64,000 nt of DNA, taken from NCBI RefSeq assembly GCF_000427785.1, contig NZ_ATYR01000012.1, forward strand, positions 96,379 through 160,378, given 5' to 3'. The stretch comes from Massilia alkalitolerans DSM 17462 (GTDB lineage: Bacteria > Pseudomonadota > Gammaproteobacteria > Burkholderiales > Burkholderiaceae_D). The notes below the pieces were generated by a model. That model saw only the letters and a program-made list of their open reading frames with translations, searched no databases and was not told the DNA's origin. Every line of letters starts with the position of its first letter. Positions within the stretch are counted from its first letter, which is position 1. Made by a program: the position numbers and the translations under genes. Positions 53,657 to 62,488 of this stretch are shown here, in pieces.

Positions 53657-54073
53657 CTATTCCAGCGTCGCGTAACGCACCTTGTCCAGCCACTCCAGCA
53701 AGGGTATCGTCGCCGGCAATAATGGACTGACGCTGTACCCGCCCTGCCACGCGAAGGCCTGCCCTTCCAGGCTTTGCGGCTCGCCCTCCCATTCGCGGCA
53801 GATGTAGAAGTACAGGCGCACGTGCGCATGCTCGTACACGTGCTCGACGCAGCACCAGGCATCGCCGCTGAGCACCCGCACGCCCAGTTCCTCCACGAAT
53901 TCGCGCTGCAGCGCGTGGAAGATGTCCTCGCCCGCTTCGACTTTCCCGCCCGGGAATTCCCAGTAGCCGGCATAGGGCTTGCCTTCCGGACGCTGGCCCA
54001 GCAGCACGTCGCCGTTGGGGCGCATCAGGATGCCGACCGCGACGTCGACCGGTTTTGCCTTCACTTCATTCAT
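53657..54073 (-). CDS. Nudix hydrolase, MutT-like
   Basis: A 138-aa Nudix protein hydrolysing oxidised or other nucleoside triphosphates (8-oxo-dGTP in MutT). The Nudix box begins GGKVEAGED and ends REFVEELG with the family spacing GX5EX7REUXEEXGU. The N-terminus DVAVGILMRPNGDVLLGQRP and Y-W-E-F-P before the box are typical of MutT. The ATG at 54073 overlaps the 3' end of the DUF815 gene by 8 bp. It is the last gene of the argJ-DUF815-nudix operon, conserved next to yacG in this family. Confidence 0.92.
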   Translation of the reverse strand: MNEVKAKPVDVAVGILMRPNGDVLLGQRPEGKPYAGYWEFPGGKVEAGEDIFHALQREFVEELGVRVLSGDAWCCVEHVYEHAHVRLYFYICREWEGEPQSLEGQAFAWQGGYSVSPLLPATIPLLEWLDKVRYATLE

Positions 54074-54965
54074 CAGATTCTTTATCCGGCAGCCTGCCAG
54101 CATAGTCCTTCGCAAATTGCCACGCCACCCGGCCAGAACGCGAACCGCGCTGCAAGGCCCACTGCAGCGCCTCCATCCTCGCCGATTCGATTTCCTCCGG
54201 CGTGCAGCCGAAGCTGGCCAGCCAATGGGCGACGATGCCCAGGTAGTCGTCCTGCTTGAAGGGGTAGAAGGAGAGCCACAGGCCGAAGCGTTCCGACAGC
54301 GAGATCTTCTCTTCGACCGTCTCGCCCGGATGCAGGTCGCCGTCGTCGCCATGGGTGTAGCCGGCGTTGTCCGACATCTTTTCCGGCATCAGGTGGCGCC
54401 GGTTCGAGGTCGCGTAGATCAGCACATTGTCCGAAGCTGCTGCGATGCTGCCGTCGAGCGCCACCTTGAGCGCCTTGTAGCCGGCCTCGCCTTCTTCGAA
54501 GGACAGGTCGTCGCAGAAGATCACGAAGCGCTCCGGCCGTCCCGCCACCAGGTCGACGATGTCGGGCAAATCGGCCAGGTCGGCCTTGTCCACCTCGATC
54601 AGGCGCAGGCCCCGCTCGGCGAAGCCGTTCAGGCAGGCCTTGATCAGCGAGGACTTGCCGGTGCCGCGCGCGCCGGTCAGCAGCACGTTGTTGGCCGGGC
54701 GGCGCAGCACGAACTGCTTCGTGTTCTGCTCGATCGCACGTTTCTGGGCGTCGACGTGCTGCAAATCCTCGAGCCGGATGGTCGAGGCATGCAGCACCGG
54801 CGCCAGGTATTTGCCGCCACCGCCGGCGCCGCCAGGGCGCTTGCGCCAGCGGAAGGCAAAACTGCGCTTCCAGTCCGGCTCGCGCGGCAGCGCGGGCGGC
54901 AGCACCGCTTCGACCCGCGCCAGCAGGGCTTCGGCGCGGTGCAGGAACTGTTCCAGAGGCGTCAT
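54066..54965 (-). CDS. DUF815-family AAA ATPase
   Basis: A 299-aa P-loop ATPase of the DUF815 group. Walker A LLTGARGTGKSSLIKACL near residue 95, Walker B FVIFCDDLSFEEGEAGYKAL near 148, and the sensor-like VLIYATSNRRHLMPEKMSDN. Role unknown; the family is widespread and often adjacent to argJ and a nudix gene, as here. It starts 3 bp after the argJ stop and overlaps the nudix start, so the three genes form one operon. Confidence 0.9.
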   Translation of the reverse strand: MTPLEQFLHRAEALLARVEAVLPPALPREPDWKRSFAFRWRKRPGGAGGGGKYLAPVLHASTIRLEDLQHVDAQKRAIEQNTKQFVLRRPANNVLLTGARGTGKSSLIKACLNGFAERGLRLIEVDKADLADLPDIVDLVAGRPERFVIFCDDLSFEEGEAGYKALKVALDGSIAAASDNVLIYATSNRRHLMPEKMSDNAGYTHGDDGDLHPGETVEEKISLSERFGLWLSFYPFKQDDYLGIVAHWLASFGCTPEEIESARMEALQWALQRGSRSGRVAWQFAKDYAGRLPDKESDE

Positions 54966-54968
54966 CGA

Positions 54969-56207
54969 TTACGAGCGATAGTCGGCGTTGATCGAGACGT
55001 AGTCGTGCGACAGGTCGCAGGTCCAGACGGTGGCAGTGGCGTCGCCGCGGCCGAGCGTCACGCGCACGGTGATCTCGGACTGCTTCATGACGCGCTGGCC
55101 GTCCTCTTCCTTGTAGTCCGGATTGCGCCCGCCGGCCTTGGCCACCCACACGTCGTCCAGGTAGAGATCCAGCTTGGTGGTATCCAGGTCGTCGACGCCG
55201 GCGTAGCCGATCGCGGCCAGGATGCGGCCCAGGTTCGGGTCCGAGGCGAAGAAGGCGGTCTTGACCAGCGGCGAGTGCGCGATCGAGTAGGCAATCTTGC
55301 GGCACTCTTCCACGCTCCCACCCTGTTCCACCGCGATGGTCATGAACTTGGTCGCGCCTTCGCCGTCGCGGATGATCTGCTGCGCCAGGTTGCGCGAGAT
55401 GTCGGTGACCGCTTCCTTCAACGCTTCGTATTCAAGGCCGCTGGCGGCATCGATGCTCAGGCTGCCCGCCCCGGTGGCGACGACGATGAAGGAATCGTTG
55501 GTCGATGTGTCGCCGTCGATGGTGATGCTGTTGAAGGAATGGTCGGCCGCGTGCTTCACCAGTTCGTCCAGCACCGGCTGCGCCACGCGCGCGTCGATCG
55601 CCAGGTAGCCCAGCATGGTCGCCATGTTCGGCTTGATCATGCCCGCGCCCTTGCTGATGCCGGTCATGGTAACAAGATGGCCGCCGATCGTGACGGTGCG
55701 CGAGGCGGCTTTCGGTTGGGTGTCGGTGGTCATGATCGCCTCGGCGGCGTTGAACCAGTTGTCCGCCTTCAGGTTCGACACGGCAGCCGGCAGGCCGGCC
55801 ACGATCTTCTGGATCGGCAGCTGCTCGAGGATCACCCCGGTGGAGAACGGCAGCACCTGCTGCGCGTCCAGGCCGAGCAGCTTCGCGACTTCGGCGCAGG
55901 TGGCCTGCGCGTTGGCCAGGCCCTGCTCGCCGGTGGCGGCGTTGGCGTTGCCGGTGTTGACCACCAGTGCGCGAATCGGCTTGCCGCCATTCGCGACGGC
56001 TGCCAGGTTGGCCTTGCTCACCTGGACCGGCGCGGCGCAGAAGCGGTTGGTGGTGAAGACGCCGGCCACGGTCGCACCTTCGGCCAGCTTCATCACGAGC
56101 AGGTCCTTGCGATTGGGCTTCTTGATACCGGCTTCGGCAAAGCCGATTTCAATGCCGTTGACGGGTTTCAGGTCGGCTGCGACTGGCAGGGGGGAATTGA
56201 CGGCCAT
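54969..56207 (-). CDS. argJ: Bifunctional ornithine acetyltransferase / N-acetylglutamate synthase
   Basis: ArgJ, 412 aa, recycles the acetyl group in arginine synthesis. The autocleavage site before the catalytic threonine lies in [20 protein letters not shown] (cleavage at A-T-M-L). Other conserved parts are [53 protein letters not shown] and the C-terminal [12 protein letters not shown]. Complete; ATG at 56207. First gene of the argJ-DUF815-nudix operon. Confidence 0.97.
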   Translation of the reverse strand: MAVNSPLPVAADLKPVNGIEIGFAEAGIKKPNRKDLLVMKLAEGATVAGVFTTNRFCAAPVQVSKANLAAVANGGKPIRALVVNTGNANAATGEQGLANAQATCAEVAKLLGLDAQQVLPFSTGVILEQLPIQKIVAGLPAAVSNLKADNWFNAAEAIMTTDTQPKAASRTVTIGGHLVTMTGISKGAGMIKPNMATMLGYLAIDARVAQPVLDELVKHAADHSFNSITIDGDTSTNDSFIVVATGAGSLSIDAASGLEYEALKEAVTDISRNLAQQIIRDGEGATKFMTIAVEQGGSVEECRKIAYSIAHSPLVKTAFFASDPNLGRILAAIGYAGVDDLDTTKLDLYLDDVWVAKAGGRNPDYKEEDGQRVMKQSEITVRVTLGRGDATATVWTCDLSHDYVSINADYRS

Positions 56208-56553
56208 GGCGATCTCTTAAAAGAAAAGATAGGTAATCCGATATTGTACTGCCAGCGGCGGGTACGGCGAGCAGGCCTGTCCGGCCAGGGTGTCGCGCCC
56301 GCTTTTATGCGGTGCGCATAAAGCGATAACCCCCACTTACACCCTCTTAATCTGCGTGTATGTACCGACTTTTAGTGGCGCATTGAGCACGATTCATTTC
56401 TGCCGAAATATTGCTTTAAATCAAACCCTTACCGTTTCCCGATCTGGAGTATGCATATACTCGACAGGCCTGGAAACGGCATGTTCTTGCGTCCTTCCAG
56501 GCACCCTTTCCGGCCCCATGCCGGAGCTTATTCAAACAAGACTGGAGACAACA
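56208..56553. promoter_or_regulatory. Divergent region between argJ and the SLT gene
   Basis: 346 bp without a gene, carrying promoters in both directions. It contains a palindrome GAGTAT-GCAT-ATACTC at 56447-56462, roughly 90 bp upstream of the SLT start, and a copy of the 21-nt repeat at 56251-56271. No known riboswitch was recognised. Confidence 0.45.
56251..56271. repeat. 21-nt repeat, right copy
   Basis: GCCAGCGGCGGGTACGGCGA at 56251-56270 plus G, direct partner of 53612-53632 with two differences. Confidence 0.5.
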
Positions 56554-57285
56554 ATGAAGCAAAGCGTCAAGGCGCGGCTGGCGGCCGTGCTATGTGCAGC
56601 ACTCGCGGGAGCGGCGGCATCGCCACTCGCCTTCGCCGACGGCAAGCCGGTCGAGCTGACCACATCGGCGAAACAGTACAAGCAGTACTTCCGGGAAGCC
56701 TCGAACGAATTCAACGTGCCGGTCGAACTGTTGCAGTCGATCGCCTACGCCGAAACGCGCTGGCACCCGCACGTCCCCAACGGCCAGCTCAAGAAAAACG
56801 GCGAGCCCGAGGTCGAAGTCGAATCGCACGAGGGCATGCCGATCAGCTACGGCATCATGGGCCTGCGCGACGACAATCACTTCGGCCACTCCTTGCGCGA
56901 AGGCGCGGCCCTGATCCGCGTCACGCCGGAGCAGGCCGCCTCGGACACGCGTTCCAACATCCGCGCCGCCGCCGCCCTGCTCGCCCACTACGGCGCCCGC
57001 AAGAACAAGGGCTTCCCGCTCGCGGACTGGGAAAGCGCGGTGGCCCGCTACAGCGGCATCCCGCAGCCCGAGATCGCGAAGATCTACAGCTACGAAGTGC
57101 TGACCGCGATCCGCCAGGGCCGGCGCAGCGACAAGTTCGAGATCGACCAGAAGCACGTCGAGATGGAGAAAGCCTACGGCAAGGAGCGGCTGCGCAAGCT
57201 GTCCGCGCGCCGCATCACGGTGGAAACCGGCACGCCCGATCCGAAGATTTCGGCGCCGGATTTCGTTGACACCCCGAACAAATAA
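56554..57285 (+). CDS. Secreted SLT-domain lytic transglycosylase-like protein
   Basis: A 243-aa exported protein. Signal peptide MKQSVKARLAAVLCAALAGA through LAFA, then an SLT-like lysozyme fold: FNVPVELLQSIAYAETRW with the expected catalytic glutamate in AYAETRWHP, SYGIMGLRDDNHFGHSLREG (the GxMGLR region), and RAAAALLAHYGARKNKG with the N-x-x-A-A-A-x-L-L helix of transglycosylases. The ATG at 56554 follows TGGAGACAAC. The amidase gene comes 29 bp later with the same leader style, so the two peptidoglycan enzymes are probably co-expressed. Confidence 0.82.
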   Translation: MKQSVKARLAAVLCAALAGAAASPLAFADGKPVELTTSAKQYKQYFREASNEFNVPVELLQSIAYAETRWHPHVPNGQLKKNGEPEVEVESHEGMPISYGIMGLRDDNHFGHSLREGAALIRVTPEQAASDTRSNIRAAAALLAHYGARKNKGFPLADWESAVARYSGIPQPEIAKIYSYEVLTAIRQGRRSDKFEIDQKHVEMEKAYGKERLRKLSARRITVETGTPDPKISAPDFVDTPNK

Positions 57286-57314
57286 TAACGAAGCAGAATA
57301 CGGAGACAACATCC

Positions 57315-58331
57315 ATGAAGAACATGATGCGCGGCTCATTTGCCAGGCTCCTCGCTGGCCTGTGTTTGATCGCGTCGGCCCAGCCGGCGCTTGCCTCCAC
57401 CGACTATCCGCCGGCCATCTGGAACCCGGCCGCCAGCTGCAATTATTCCGCCCGCACCGCCTCGGTCAGCCACGTGACCGTGCACACCACCCAGGGCTCC
57501 TACGCCGGCTCGATCTCCTGGTTCCAGAACTGCAGCGCCGGCGTCAGCGCCCACTATGTGATCCGCTCCTCGGACGGCCAGGTGACCCAGATGGTGCGCG
57601 AGGCCGACAAGGCCTGGCACGTGGGGAACTCGAACGGCTACACCATCGGCATCGAGCACGAGGGCTACGTCGCCAACCCATCCGCCTGGTACACCACCGC
57701 GATGTACAACGCCTCGGCGGCGCTGACCAAGGACATCCTCGCCTCGCGCGGCCTGGCGCAGAAGGTGTATGACGGCAGCAGCGGCTGGAGCGCCGTGCCC
57801 TCGGACTCGCTGTACAACGTCAAGGGCCACGTCAACTACGCCAGCCAGAGCCATACCGACCCGGGCTCGGGCTGGGACTGGCCGCGTTATAAGTCGCTGG
57901 TGGCCGGCAGCACCTCGGGCGGCGGCACCACCACCACCTGGCCGCTGGTCCAGTACGGGAACACGGGCGAGCGCGTGCGCACCATCCAGTACCTGCTGCA
58001 GCAGTGGGGCTACACGCTCACCGTGAACGGCAGCTTCGACACCACGACCCAGAACGCGGTGAAGAACTTCCAGTCCTCGCATGGCCTGGGCGCGGACGGC
58101 GTGGTCGGCAACGCGACCTGGCCGGCGCTGACCATCCTCACCCAGCAGGGCGACTCGGGCGCCAAGGTGCGCGCGGTGCAGAGCCAGCTCAACGAGAGCG
58201 GCGCCGGCATCACGGTGGACGGCGCCTTCGGCCCGGCCACGGCGACCGCCGTGAAGAACTTCCAGACCTCGAAGGGATTGAGCGCCGACGGCGTCGTCGG
58301 CGACAACACCTGGAACAAGATGGTCTGGTAA
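57315..58331 (+). CDS. N-acetylmuramoyl-L-alanine amidase with two peptidoglycan-binding domains
   Basis: A 338-aa secreted amidase cleaving the stem peptide from glycan. Signal peptide through QPALAS, then Amidase_2: VSHVTVHTTQGSYAGSISWF (zinc histidine), SAHYVIRSSDGQVTQMV, IGIEHEGYV (catalytic glutamate and histidine) and VKGHVNYASQSHTDPGSGWD (zinc histidine). A glycine/threonine linker (GGGTTTTW) leads to two PG_binding_1 repeats with GSFDTTTQNAVKNFQSSHGL and GAFGPATATAVKNFQTSKGL. Complete. It could recycle wall material or attack other bacteria; the tandem wall-binding domains fit an enzyme acting outside the cell. Confidence 0.93.
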   Translation: MKNMMRGSFARLLAGLCLIASAQPALASTDYPPAIWNPAASCNYSARTASVSHVTVHTTQGSYAGSISWFQNCSAGVSAHYVIRSSDGQVTQMVREADKAWHVGNSNGYTIGIEHEGYVANPSAWYTTAMYNASAALTKDILASRGLAQKVYDGSSGWSAVPSDSLYNVKGHVNYASQSHTDPGSGWDWPRYKSLVAGSTSGGGTTTTWPLVQYGNTGERVRTIQYLLQQWGYTLTVNGSFDTTTQNAVKNFQSSHGLGADGVVGNATWPALTILTQQGDSGAKVRAVQSQLNESGAGITVDGAFGPATATAVKNFQTSKGLSADGVVGDNTWNKMVW

Positions 58332-58352
58332 GCCGGCGGTGTGCGAAGATGC

Positions 58353-58383
58353 TTGACCCTCACGCAAGGTGAGGGTCCAGAGT
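58353..58383 (+). promoter_or_regulatory. MerR-type promoter with dyad in a 19-bp spacer
   Basis: TTGACC (-35, 58353-58358) and CAGAGT (-10, 58378-58383) are 19 bp apart. The dyad GACCCTCAC / GTGAGGGTC (58355-58363, 58369-58377) lies between them. Elongated spacer and central dyad are the hallmark of MerR-activated promoters, here in front of the merR-type gene itself. Confidence 0.75.
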
Positions 58384-58415
58384 AGCGCTACGCATAAAGA
58401 CGGGGGAGAAGCTCG

Positions 58416-59447
58416 ATGTTGAAAGTGGGAGAACTTGCGGCGCGCGCCGGCCTGACGGTCCGCACGCTGCACCATTACGACAGCATCGGGCTGCTCTCGC
58501 CTTCCGCGCGTTCCGATGCCGGCTACCGCCTCTACAACCGCGACGACGTGGCGCGCCTGCAGCAGATCCAGGCCCTGCGCGCGTTCGGCATGGCGCTGGC
58601 CGACATTGGGGCTTACCTGGACAGTCCCGCCGCCTCGCCGCTGGCCATCGTCGAGCGCCAGCTCTCCAGCCTCGACCAGCAAATTACGCAGGCGCGGCAC
58701 ATGCGCGAACAGCTGCTGCGCCTGCGTTCGCGCCTGGCTGCCGGCGAGGAGACGGACCTGTCCATCTGGCTAACTACCCTGGAGCAGATGAACATGTACG
58801 AAAAACACTTTTCGAAGGAAGAACTGGCGCGGCTGCCGCTGTACCAGAACCCCGAGGCCCAGGCCGAATGGCAGGAGCTGGTGCGCCACGCCCAGTCGCT
58901 GATGAATCGCGGCGTCGCGCCGGATACGCGCGAGGCCAGGGCTTTTGCCGAGCGCTGGCTGGGCTGCGTGGAGCGCGACAGCGGCGGCGACCCCGCCTTC
59001 ATCCTGCGCCTGACCGCCATGGCTGGGCAGGATCCGGAAGCGCAGAAGGAGATGGGCTTGACGCCCGCGCTGCTGGCCTACATGCGCACGGCGATCGCCG
59101 AGCTGCGCTTCGGCATCTACGCGCGCTACCTGCCCGAAGCGACGCTGCAGCGCATGCGCCGCCACGAAGCTTCTCACTCGGACGAATGGATCGGGCTGGC
59201 AATGAAGATCCGCGCATGCATGGGGGCCGACCCGGATGCGCAGTCCGCAGAGGCCTTGGCGCTCACGCGGCAGTGGTTCGCGCTGTTCCATGACATGGTC
59301 GGCGACGACCCGGAGGTAGTGGCGCAGTTCCGCCGCGCCGGCAGCACGGAACCGATGCTGCACCTCGGCACCGGCATCGGCGACGATGTGATCGGCTTCT
59401 TGCGCCGGGCCATGCAGAACATCCAGGCGCAGGCCGCCAACGCGTAA
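58416..59447 (+). CDS. MerR-family regulator with TipAS-type effector domain
   Basis: A 343-aa transcription factor. The winged HTH (KVGELAARAGLTVRTLHHYD, then SDAGYRLYNRDDVARLQQIQ) is followed by a dimerisation coiled coil (about 75-118) and a TipAS-like domain (about 125-235: YEKHFSKEELARLPLYQNPE, AFAERWLGCV). A further helical segment repeats the motif (RMRRHEASHSDEWIGLAMKI). TipAS domains bind thiopeptide or other hydrophobic compounds. ATG 58416 follows GGGGGAGAA. The gene is preceded by its own MerR-type promoter, implying autoactivation. No obvious target gene is adjacent. Confidence 0.88.
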   Translation: MLKVGELAARAGLTVRTLHHYDSIGLLSPSARSDAGYRLYNRDDVARLQQIQALRAFGMALADIGAYLDSPAASPLAIVERQLSSLDQQITQARHMREQLLRLRSRLAAGEETDLSIWLTTLEQMNMYEKHFSKEELARLPLYQNPEAQAEWQELVRHAQSLMNRGVAPDTREARAFAERWLGCVERDSGGDPAFILRLTAMAGQDPEAQKEMGLTPALLAYMRTAIAELRFGIYARYLPEATLQRMRRHEASHSDEWIGLAMKIRACMGADPDAQSAEALALTRQWFALFHDMVGDDPEVVAQFRRAGSTEPMLHLGTGIGDDVIGFLRRAMQNIQAQAANA

Positions 59448-59468
59448 GCGACAGGGACGCGGTGCTGT

Positions 59469-59954
59469 TCAGCGCGGAATCGACAGCGCCAGCGTCTCTT
59501 TCAGCTCTTCCATCACCACATAGCTCTTCGACTGGCCGGCGTCGGCCACGTGCAGGATCTCGCCCAGCAGGCGGCGGTACTCGGACATTTCCGGAATGCG
59601 GGCCTTGATCAGGTAGTCGAAATCCCCAGATACGAGATGGCACTCCATTACCTCGGGAATGCCGAGCATCGCGCGGCGAAAGCGGTCGAAGGCTTTTTCG
59701 GACTTCTGGTGCAGGGTGATCTCGACGAACACCAGGATCTGCAGGCCCATGGCCTGGGGATTGACGCGCGCATGGTAGCCGGCGATCACGCCGTCGCGCT
59801 CCATGCGCTTGACCCGTTCGATGCAGGGCGTCAGCGACAGCCCGACCTGCTCGGCCAGGTCTTTCATGACGATGCGCGCGTCGTCCTGGAGAATCGACAG
59901 GATGTGCAGATCGATCTTGTCGAGGACGCGGTGGGAGTTCTTCTGGACGCGCAT
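59469..59954 (-). CDS. Lrp/AsnC-family regulator
   Basis: A 161-aa Lrp-type regulator. HTH: ILSILQDDARIVMKDLAEQV then GLSLTPCIERVKRMERDGVI; the RAM ligand-binding domain includes FVEITLHQKSEKAFDRFRRA and SGDFDYLIKARIPEMSEYRR. Divergent from dadA across 106 bp, an arrangement in which Lrp-type proteins activate D-alanine catabolism in response to L-alanine. Convergent with the MerR gene. ATG at 59954. Name not assigned because several paralogues exist. Confidence 0.92.
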   Translation of the reverse strand: MRVQKNSHRVLDKIDLHILSILQDDARIVMKDLAEQVGLSLTPCIERVKRMERDGVIAGYHARVNPQAMGLQILVFVEITLHQKSEKAFDRFRRAMLGIPEVMECHLVSGDFDYLIKARIPEMSEYRRLLGEILHVADAGQSKSYVVMEELKETLALSIPR

Positions 59955-60060
59955 GAAGTTTCACTGAAAACGTGTGTAATAACAGGAACCATTATTTCAC
60001 CACCACCTGTATCATGGCAATCTTTTCTGAATCCGGCTTCTTTCTTAATCAGGACTCCTC

Positions 60061-61350
60061 ATGCGCGTTCTCGTACTGGGCAGCGGCGTGGTCGGCGTGA
60101 CCACCGCATACTATCTGGCCAAGGCAGGCCACGACGTCACCGTCATCGACCGTCAACCCGGCCCTGCCCTGGAGACGAGTTTTGCCAACGCCGGCCAGAT
60201 CTCGCCGGGCTATGCCTCGCCGTGGGCGGCGCCGGGCATTCCGCTGAAGGCCGCGAAGTGGCTGTTCCAGAAGCACGCGCCGCTGGCGATCCGTCCGGAC
60301 GGCTCGCTGTTCCAGCTCCAGTGGATGTGGCAGATGTACCGCAACTGCACCGCCGACCGCTATGCCGTCAACAAGGAGCGCATGGTGCGCCTGGCCGAGT
60401 ACAGCCGCGATTGCATCCGCGAACTGCGCGCCGACACCGGCATCGAATACGAAGGCCGCAGCCTGGGCACGATCCAGCTGTTCCGCACCCAGCAGCAGCT
60501 GGAAAGCGCGGGCAAGGACATCGAAGTCCTGAAGGACGCCGGCGTCGACTATGAACTGCTGCTCGGCCACGACCTCGGCAAGGCCGAGCCGGCACTGGGC
60601 TCGCACGGCACCCTGGTGGGCGGACTGCGCCTGCCGAACGACGAGACCGGCGACTGCCAGATGTTCACCACCCGCCTGACCGCGATGGCGCGCGACCTGG
60701 GCGTGCGCTTCGAGTTCGACACCGATATCCAGGCTCTCGACATCTCCGGCGACCAGATCACCGGCGTGCGCACCGACAAGGGCCTTCTCATGGCCGACCG
60801 CTACGTGCTGGCGCTGGGCAGCTACTCGCGCCTGCTGCTCAAGCACCAGTTCACGCTGCCGGTCTACCCGCTCAAGGGCTACTCGATCACCGTGCCGATC
60901 ACGGACGCGAGCCGTGCGCCGGTGTCGACCATCCTGGACGAGACCTACAAGATCGCCGTCACCCGTTTCGAAGACCGCATCCGCGTGGGCGGCATGGCCG
61001 AGATCGCGGGCTACAGCAAGGTCCTGAACCCGGCGCGCCGCGAAACCCTGGAAATGGTGGTCAACGACCTGTTCCCGGGCGCCGGCGACACCCGCCAGGC
61101 ATCCTTCTGGACCGGCCTGCGCCCGATGACGCCGGACAGCACCCCGGTGGTCGGCGCCACCCCGCTGCGCAACCTGTTCACCAACACCGGCCACGGCACC
61201 CTGGGCTGGACCATGGCCTGCGGCTCGGCCAGCGTGATCGCAGACCTGGTCAGCGGCAAGAAGCCGGCCATCCGCGCCGACGACCTGGCGGTATTCCGCT
61301 ACGCCGGCACCCCGCAACGCGGCGCTTCGCCCGAACTGGTCAAGGCCTGA
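60061..61350 (+). CDS. dadA: D-amino acid dehydrogenase
   Basis: DadA, 429 aa, an FAD enzyme oxidising D-alanine to pyruvate at the membrane. N-terminal dinucleotide motif [40 protein letters not shown] and [20 protein letters not shown] are typical; [15 protein letters not shown] and [17 protein letters not shown] mark the substrate side, and [20 protein letters not shown] the C-terminus. ATG 60061 follows AGGACTCCTC. The alanine racemase gene follows 7 bp later, and Lrp is divergent. Confidence 0.96.
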   Translation: MRVLVLGSGVVGVTTAYYLAKAGHDVTVIDRQPGPALETSFANAGQISPGYASPWAAPGIPLKAAKWLFQKHAPLAIRPDGSLFQLQWMWQMYRNCTADRYAVNKERMVRLAEYSRDCIRELRADTGIEYEGRSLGTIQLFRTQQQLESAGKDIEVLKDAGVDYELLLGHDLGKAEPALGSHGTLVGGLRLPNDETGDCQMFTTRLTAMARDLGVRFEFDTDIQALDISGDQITGVRTDKGLLMADRYVLALGSYSRLLLKHQFTLPVYPLKGYSITVPITDASRAPVSTILDETYKIAVTRFEDRIRVGGMAEIAGYSKVLNPARRETLEMVVNDLFPGAGDTRQASFWTGLRPMTPDSTPVVGATPLRNLFTNTGHGTLGWTMACGSASVIADLVSGKKPAIRADDLAVFRYAGTPQRGASPELVKA

Positions 61351-61357
61351 CGCGCCG

Positions 61358-62461
61358 ATGGTGGATTCTGTGGATGCGTCCCGCGCCGGGGCGCGGCTGA
61401 CGGTCGACCTGGGCGCGATCCGTGACAATTACCGGCTGCTGGCCGGGAAGACCAAGGGCGCCTGCGCGGCCGTCATGAAGGCCGATGCCTACGGGCTCGG
61501 CATGGAACAGGTGGCGCCCGCATTGGCCCTGGTAGGCTGCAAGACCTTCTTCACCGCCCACCTGGAGGAAGGCATCCGCCTGCGCCAGCTGGTGCCCGAG
61601 GATTGCGCGATCTACGTGCTGCATGGGCCGCCGCCGGGCACGGCGAAGGACTGCTTCCAGTACGACCTGCGGCCGGTGCTGAACGATCCCGGGCAAATCC
61701 AGGAATGGCGCGCGCTGGCGCGCACCCTCGACCGCGAGCTGCCGGCCGCGATCCAGCTCGACACCGGCATGTCGCGCATGGGACTGGCGCCGGAAGACCT
61801 GCTGGCGCTCTCCAAGGACCGCGACTGGCTGGCGGGCGTGCGCCCTGCCCTCGTGATGAGCCACCTGGCCTGCGCGGACGAGCCCCTGCACCCCTTGAAC
61901 GAGGCGCAGCGCCAGCGCTTCGAGGAGCTGCGCCAGCTGTTCCCGGGCGTGCCGGCCAGCCTGGCCAATTCCTCGGGCGTGTTCCTGGGTTCCGCCTATC
62001 ACTACGACCTGCTGCGCCCGGGTGCGGCGCTGTACGGCATCAATCCGCAGCCAGGTATGCCGAATCCGCTCAGGCAGGCGGTGTCGCTGCATGCGCGCGT
62101 AGTGCAGGTGCGCAGCGTCTGCGATGGCGCCGTGGTGGGCTATGGCGCGCACCACGCCTGCACCGGCGAGCAGCGCATCGCCACCATTGCCGTGGGCTAT
62201 GCCGACGGCTGGCTCCGTTCGCTGTCGGGACGCGGGTTTGCCTTCGTGGACGGCGTCAAGGTGCCGATCGCAGGGCGGGTGTCAATGGACAGCATCACGC
62301 TGGACGTGACCGGGATTGCGCCGGAGCGCGTGGCGCCTGGTTCGGAAGTAGAGCTGATGGGTGCGCACCAGCCGGTGGACGAGGTGGCGGCGCTGGCGGG
62401 GACAATCGGGTATGAGGTGCTGACGCGCCTGGGCAGCCGCTTCCACCGGCGCTACACCTGA
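61358..62461 (+). CDS. dadX: Catabolic alanine racemase (DadX-like)
   Basis: A PLP-dependent alanine racemase, 367 aa, supplying D-alanine to DadA. The PLP lysine lies in AAVMKADAYGLGMEQVAPAL, and the second catalytic residue region reads VVGYGAHHACTGEQRIATIA with the tyrosine near 263. Other conserved parts are HLEEGIRLRQL, IQLDTGMSRMGL, LRPGAALYGINPQPGMPNP and AGRVSMDSITLDVT. Coupled to dadA by a 7-bp gap, which marks it as the catabolic DadX type rather than the cell-wall Alr; the distinction rests on context. Confidence 0.92.
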   Translation: MVDSVDASRAGARLTVDLGAIRDNYRLLAGKTKGACAAVMKADAYGLGMEQVAPALALVGCKTFFTAHLEEGIRLRQLVPEDCAIYVLHGPPPGTAKDCFQYDLRPVLNDPGQIQEWRALARTLDRELPAAIQLDTGMSRMGLAPEDLLALSKDRDWLAGVRPALVMSHLACADEPLHPLNEAQRQRFEELRQLFPGVPASLANSSGVFLGSAYHYDLLRPGAALYGINPQPGMPNPLRQAVSLHARVVQVRSVCDGAVVGYGAHHACTGEQRIATIAVGYADGWLRSLSGRGFAFVDGVKVPIAGRVSMDSITLDVTGIAPERVAPGSEVELMGAHQPVDEVAALAGTIGYEVLTRLGSRFHRRYT

Positions 62462-62471
62462 ACCGACCCAG

Positions 62472-62488
62472 GGCCGGCATCGCCGGCC
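62472..62488. terminator. Hairpin between converging dadX and hydrolase genes
   Basis: GGCCGGC, ATC loop, GCCGGCC, directly between the two stop codons. No T-run. Confidence 0.5.

Noticed and set aside
56208..56553. Possible riboswitch in front of the SLT-domain gene
   Set aside because: The leader has a palindrome but no match to the conserved core of the c-di-GMP, TPP, glycine or other classes that I could recognise.
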